33,867 nt of DNA from Bacteroidetes bacterium 4572_117. Its GTDB lineage: Bacteria; Bacteroidota; Bacteroidia; Bacteroidales; NBLH01. The stretch lies in NCBI GenBank assembly GCA_002084525.1, contig NBLH01000005.1, positions 1-33,867 of the forward strand, given 5' to 3'. The position numbers were made by a program, and so were the translations under genes. The notes beneath the pieces are model-generated. The model was not told the origin of the DNA and ran no database searches. It was given only the letters and a program-made list of their open reading frames with translations. Every line of letters begins with the position of its first letter. Position 1 is the first letter of the stretch. Positions 29,600-33,867 of this stretch are shown one piece after another.

Positions 29600-30448
29600 T
29601 TAAGTTGTTTCAACCACAGATTTTCTTAAAGCTTCAATTTCTTCTTTAATTTTATTGAATTGTTCTTGTGTTAACTCAACAACACCGTCTTTTTCAACAA
29701 CTTCGTTGTAAATAGTTTCAATGTTGTTTAAATCTGTCAGTACTTTTGCTACATTCTCATCTTCTTTATAAGTTTCAAGAAGCGGTATCAATGTTTTTAA
29801 AGTTTCTTTTTGGTCTGCTATACCTTTAAGTATTTCTGCATTATTATCGGTTAAAAGGGCCAATTCAGTTGATAAATACACACCTTCGATCCATCCACCT
29901 GTTAAAATCATTACTGAAACAGCACCTTTGCCATTATCATTAAGATATTCAAATGTTTCATGAAACGATGTTGTCAATATCTGATAAAGAGAGTCTTTAT
30001 TTTCTATATTTGTCTCTACTTTTTCAAGTAAACTTGCATTAAGCGGTGTTTCTATCGCTAAACCATCGCGAAGTTTTATTGTACAAGCCAAGTAATTATT
30101 GGTTTCTTGAGTTTTGTTGTATGTACTTGCATAACTTAAATCGGCACCGTAAACACCCAAATTCATTGCTTTGGCCATTTCAGTAAAATATTTATCAACA
30201 TTTTCGGGGCTGTTAGCAATATCTAAAATATAACTTGCACCTGCCTTGTTAAGCATTTCTGTTATTTCTAAAGGGGTTGGGAGCGGATAAACCAGCTTAT
30301 CGGCTTTTTCGATTACCGTAGTTTCTTCAATAGAATCCGTTTCGTCATTAATTTGATCATCTGATCCGTTACCACAACTAATAATCATTACCGAAAATAT
30401 AGCTGTAAGTAAAATACTACCCAAAAGTGATAAAGTTTTTTGTTTCAT
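29600..30448 (-). CDS. Putative lipoprotein, function unknown
   Basis: Lipobox-like MKQKTLSLLGSILLTAIFSVMIISCGNGSDD; 282 aa. Confidence 0.85.
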   Translation of the reverse strand: MKQKTLSLLGSILLTAIFSVMIISCGNGSDDQINDETDSIEETTVIEKADKLVYPLPTPLEITEMLNKAGASYILDIANSPENVDKYFTEMAKAMNLGVYGADLSYASTYNKTQETNNYLACTIKLRDGLAIETPLNASLLEKVETNIENKDSLYQILTTSFHETFEYLNDNGKGAVSVMILTGGWIEGVYLSTELALLTDNNAEILKGIADQKETLKTLIPLLETYKEDENVAKVLTDLNNIETIYNEVVEKDGVVELTQEQFNKIKEEIEALRKSVVETT

Positions 30449-30577
30449 CTGTTTATTTTTTAATTATTTTGCTTTATACTGATATTTAAGTTACAAATAT
30501 ATAATTTGCATTACAATAAAAAAAATATCAAAAATATAATAGTTAATATTTTATAAAATAATTATTAATTTTATAAA

Positions 30578-31648
30578 ATGTTATTTAAAAAACCCATTAT
30601 TACCCTATTTGGAATTATATTTTTGCAGTTTTGCATATTTGCACAAACAAAAGCCCCTTTCCCTGATTCCATAGCGCAAAAGCAACGCAATTTGCGTATA
30701 TTATTTTATAATGTCGAAAACCTTTTTGATACAGAAAACGATAGCATAAAAAACGACGATGAATTTCTGCCTGACAGGGGTAAATATTGGACAAAAGGCA
30801 GGTATTACAGTAAACAAAACCATATTTCGCAAGTAATTGTTGGCGTAGGCGGATGGAAGCCACCTGAAATAATAGGTTTATGCGAAATTGAAAACCGGGG
30901 CGTATTAACAGGTTTGGTCAAGTATTCGGCCTTACGCAAATTAAACTATAAAATAATACACAAAGAATCGCCCGATAAAAGGGGCATTGATGTTGCATTG
31001 CTTTACCAAAACAAGTATTTTATACCGTTGATGTACAAGCCGATTGAAATACATTACCCATTTTCACCTACATCTACCACTCGCGACATTCTATATGTTA
31101 AAGGCAAGACCAAAAAAAACGACACATTGCATATTTTTGTCAACCATTGGCCATCGCGTTGGGGCGGACAGCTAGAAACCGAAAGAAAACGTATGTTTGT
31201 GGCATCGGTTTTAAAAAACGAGACCGATTCTATATTTAAAATCAATATAAATGCCAACATTATTATTATGGGCGACTTAAACGATTACCCTGATAATAAG
31301 AGTATTACAAACATTTTAATGGCTAACAAAACATTTGATAAGCCTAAAGCCGGAAAGTTATATAATTTATCTGCATATTTACAAGATGTAAAACATAAAG
31401 GCACGCATAAACACGATGGCAAGTGGGCAACATTAGACCAATTTATTATTTCGGGCTCTTTATTGTCAGGCAAAAACAATATTTACACAACAGTTAACGA
31501 CGTACATATTTACGATGCCGGTTTTTTACTTGAACGCGACGAAAATTATAGCGGTTTTAAAACAAACAGGACTTATATTGGCTTTAAATATAATGGGGGT
31601 TATAGCGACCATTTGCCAACTTTTTTAGATTTAAAGACAACCCTATAA
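30578..31648 (+). CDS. Endonuclease/exonuclease/phosphatase family protein
   Basis: LRILFYNVENLFDTEND, IIGLCEIENRGVL, FVNHWPSRWGG, IIIMGDLNDYPDN, YSDHLPTFLDLK. Confidence 0.93.
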   Translation: MLFKKPIITLFGIIFLQFCIFAQTKAPFPDSIAQKQRNLRILFYNVENLFDTENDSIKNDDEFLPDRGKYWTKGRYYSKQNHISQVIVGVGGWKPPEIIGLCEIENRGVLTGLVKYSALRKLNYKIIHKESPDKRGIDVALLYQNKYFIPLMYKPIEIHYPFSPTSTTRDILYVKGKTKKNDTLHIFVNHWPSRWGGQLETERKRMFVASVLKNETDSIFKININANIIIMGDLNDYPDNKSITNILMANKTFDKPKAGKLYNLSAYLQDVKHKGTHKHDGKWATLDQFIISGSLLSGKNNIYTTVNDVHIYDAGFLLERDENYSGFKTNRTYIGFKYNGGYSDHLPTFLDLKTTL

Positions 31649-31689
31649 TTTTGTCCTGCATTTTTAATATTTAACTTTTATTTATTTTT

Positions 31690-32730
31690 ATGAAAACATT
31701 TAGTTCACTATCCCTTGTTTTAGTTTTAATTTTAGGATTCAGCTATCATACTGTTTACCAACCACATAACAAACTCATCCCAAATGCGAAGGCTGTGATA
31801 AAGTTTAAATTTGTGAATTGTACCGATACAAGCAGTTATAAGTATTTTTACAATACCCAACTACCATTTAACCAGTACAGGGCTAATTTTACCATCCACT
31901 CCGACACATTGTTCAATATGGAAATAAAGGAGGCACAACCTACAATTATTAATTTTCATGATAACAAAGCTATGTCTCGTTTTATGGGTATTACCAAATG
32001 ACACGTTAAATGTTGTAATAAACAGAAAAAAGGAAGGCAAGCTAAGCGATAAAATTACATTTAAAGGTACGGCAAGTAAAATTTCGGAATATTTATCGAA
32101 AACCAAGTTTTATTATTACGACATTAAGCCAAACAAAGAGGAATTACCCCGTGATTATAATTCAAGAATAGATTCGTTAACATTGGTTGCCCTAAATAAA
32201 TTTAACGATTTTAAACGTAACAATAAATTGCCTGGTTGGTTTGTTGAATACGAAAAAATAGATATATTCTTGTTCTCTGAATCGTTAAAACAAAGTCAGT
32301 ATAATCAAAGATATTGGATGTATAAGCAAGCCGTAAAAACCAAAGCTACTGAAACACAAACAATTAACAGAATCATTAATGAATACAAAATTAATCAGTA
32401 CAATAAGTACCTGAGTCGAAAAATGCTGGTAATGGCCCCTAACCCTAAAGGGCGTCCTGATTTTCAGCAACTTCGCCCTTTAGGGTTGGGGTAATAAGTT
32501 GCTAAAAATCTCGTATAAAGGCTTTTTAGACTGGACTCAAAGATATTATCGCTAAAAATAAATTTGATGGGGTACACTTAAAGTGCAAAGGTAATTGGGC
32601 AAAACTTTTAAGCAGTAAATATAACATTATTGGAGTACCACAATATACAATAATCGACAAAAAAGGCAACTTAATAATGAACAAAGCTAACAGGGATTCG
32701 TTAAGTTATTATATTGAGCAAAATCTATAA
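31690..32730 (+). pseudogene. TlpA/thioredoxin-like protein gene, frameshifted and interrupted by a 101-bp repeat
   Basis: Signal peptide and N-terminal region (31690), frame change near 31986, TlpA-type linker to about 32436, repeat 32439-32539, then GLKDIIAKNKFDGVHLKCKGNWAKLLSSKYNIIGVPQYTIIDKKGNLIMNKANRDSLSYYIEQNL* (thioredoxin-fold C-terminus). No CxxC segment between. Confidence 0.78.
32439..32539 (+). repeat. 101-bp structured repeat, copy 1
   Basis: 97/101 identical (hand count) to 32991-33091; perfect 14-bp stem AACCCTAAAGGGCG/CGCCCTTTAGGGTT. Confidence 0.92.
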
Positions 32731-32803
32731 ATTTCTGACTTTAAGCTAGTTAAAAAACACATTGGTTATAGTACAGATGTTCTGTGATACTAATTTGTTT
32801 TAT

Positions 32804-32992
32804 CAAGCACCAACGGTGCGCTTATCAATAGCATTGGGCGTAGCCCAATGTTAAAAAACGAATCAAAATCAAGCACCAACGGTGCGGTATAAAAATGGAA
32901 ATAACATTTCGCACCTTTGGTGCTTGTGGCAATACATGTTTAATTTACCCAACCCTATGGATTGGGTTATTGATTATCGCACCCTTGGTGCT
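32804..32992. repeat. Cluster of REP-like hairpins: four GCACC-NNN-GGTGC plus CATTGGGC-GTA-GCCCAATG and ACCCAA...TTGGGT
   Basis: GCACCAACGGTGC at 32807 and 32873; GCACCTTTGGTGC at 32911; GCACCCTTGGTGC at 32979; CATTGGGCGTAGCCCAATG at 32832-32850; ACCCAA/TTGGGT at 32947/32962. Confidence 0.9.
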
Positions 32993-33091
32993 AACCCTAA
33001 AGGGCGTCCTGATTTTCAGCGACTTCGCCCTTTAGGGTTGGGGTAATAAGTTGCTGAAAATATCGTATTAAGGCTTTTTAGACTGGACTCA
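32991..33091 (+). repeat. 101-bp structured repeat, copy 2
   Basis: See copy 1; abuts the last GCACC hairpin. Confidence 0.92.
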
Positions 33092-33243
33092 TTTATTATA
33101 AACAAGAAAAAAGCAATATATCCAAACAAATAGAGACTATGAAAAGCACTCTCATTTTTTAATCTAAAATTCTCTTTTTTAATAAGCTTTCCTATTAATC
33201 CTATTATTCCAAGTGCAATAATTATTAATAAATATACTGTCAT
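33016..33243 (-). CDS. Small predicted membrane protein whose C-terminus is encoded by the 101-bp repeat
   Basis: MTVYLLIIIALGIIGLIGKLIKKENF...GYIAFFLFIINESSLKSLNTIFSATYYPNPKGRSR; last ~25 residues lie in repeat copy 2. Confidence 0.4.
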   Translation of the reverse strand: MTVYLLIIIALGIIGLIGKLIKKENFRLKNESAFHSLYLFGYIAFFLFIINESSLKSLNTIFSATYYPNPKGRSR

Positions 33244-33432
33244 TATATAAAAATCATTTTAATTGGGCACAACAATAATATAACGCTGTTGCACATTTAC
33301 ACCTTTCATGTGCAAGTGTATTTTTTTATCTATATGCAATAATAGTGAATAAAAACTAAAGAGAAAAACTATTAAGTATATTTTTTCTTTTTTGCGGTTT
33401 TCTAATAAATTATCTAAAGGTCTACATTTTAT

Positions 33433-33867
33433 TTACAACTTATACGACAAACCAATACTCAACACCTCTTTAAATTGTACAGCAGGCCCCTCCCCTATTT
33501 TTTCGCCTTGCCCGTTATATTTGGGTATGGCCAAATCATCATCGTAAATTAAATGTGTGCTAAGGGTGGTATTTATCAAATTGGTAAATTTAAAAGTTAA
33601 GGTAAGTTCCCAATCAATATCTATGTTTTGGGGCTTGTTTTTATAATTCGTAAAAAAATCAAGTTTGTTCAACAAATGGATATTTTTATTCATATTCCAG
33701 TTTAATACCGTTTTTACTATTGCACCCGATTCACTTTTATAAGTTTTATCTGCTTCAATGCCATAAACAGTATGTTCTATAATAGATGTGTCACGTACAG
33801 AAGTAAATTTTTGCGTTAAAGGGGAAAAAAAAACCGAAAATTGTGGTAAAGGGTAATAATTCATCCC
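33433..33867 (-). CDS. DUF3078-like outer-membrane protein, C-terminal part (truncated by window edge)
   Basis: LLNKLDFFTNYKNKPQNIDIDWELTLTFKFTNLINTTLSTHLIYDDDLAIPKYNGQGEKIGEGPAVQFKEVLSIGLSYKL resembles DUF3078 C-termini; frame open at window end. Confidence 0.75.
   Translation of the reverse strand, partial: GMNYYPLPQFSVFFSPLTQKFTSVRDTSIIEHTVYGIEADKTYKSESGAIVKTVLNWNMNKNIHLLNKLDFFTNYKNKPQNIDIDWELTLTFKFTNLINTTLSTHLIYDDDLAIPKYNGQGEKIGEGPAVQFKEVLSIGLSYKL

Noticed and set aside
32804-32992. Possible CRISPR array
   Set aside because: Repeats are short palindromes in both orientations with irregular spacing; no direct-repeat/spacer pattern and no cas genes.

Overview
AT-rich Bacteroidota-type chromosomal window (T9SS sorting domain, DUF5916, DUF3078, YfiR, TAnnTTTG-type promoter). 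I saw no rRNA, tRNA, CRISPR array or intact transposase. Recognisable genes: a C-terminal fragment of a T9SS-sorted surface protein, a TPR/SpoIIE phosphatase, comB-like and gcvT, an undercharacterised 452-aa protein followed by an alpha/beta hydrolase, a toxin-antitoxin locus with a frameshifted toxin, a DUF5916 protein, an AAA/OLD-like ATPase tightly coupled to a small protein with a PD-(D/E)xK-like motif, a YfiR-YfiR-hybrid kinase-HPt cluster, a TPR / PorE-like OmpA / Dus cluster, a lipoprotein with a frameshift at an A AAA AAG heptamer, a second TA locus with a shortened toxin, a 1045-aa ABC half-transporter, a lipoprotein, an endonuclease/exonuclease/phosphatase family protein, a disrupted TlpA/thioredoxin-like gene, and a partial DUF3078 protein. 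The signals I rate highest are: (1) the ATPase + PD-(D/E)xK-like pair (14185-16160), a candidate defence module; (2) a 101-bp two-copy structured repeat (32439-32539, 32991-33091) with a perfect 14-bp stem whose loop can pair with downstream sequence, one copy lying inside the TlpA-like gene; (3) the adjacent cluster of GCACC-NNN-GGTGC hairpins; (4) a duplication of the DUF5916 3' end flanking a TA locus; (5) the possible -1 frameshift site. All homology statements are from reading the sequence; no database search was run.
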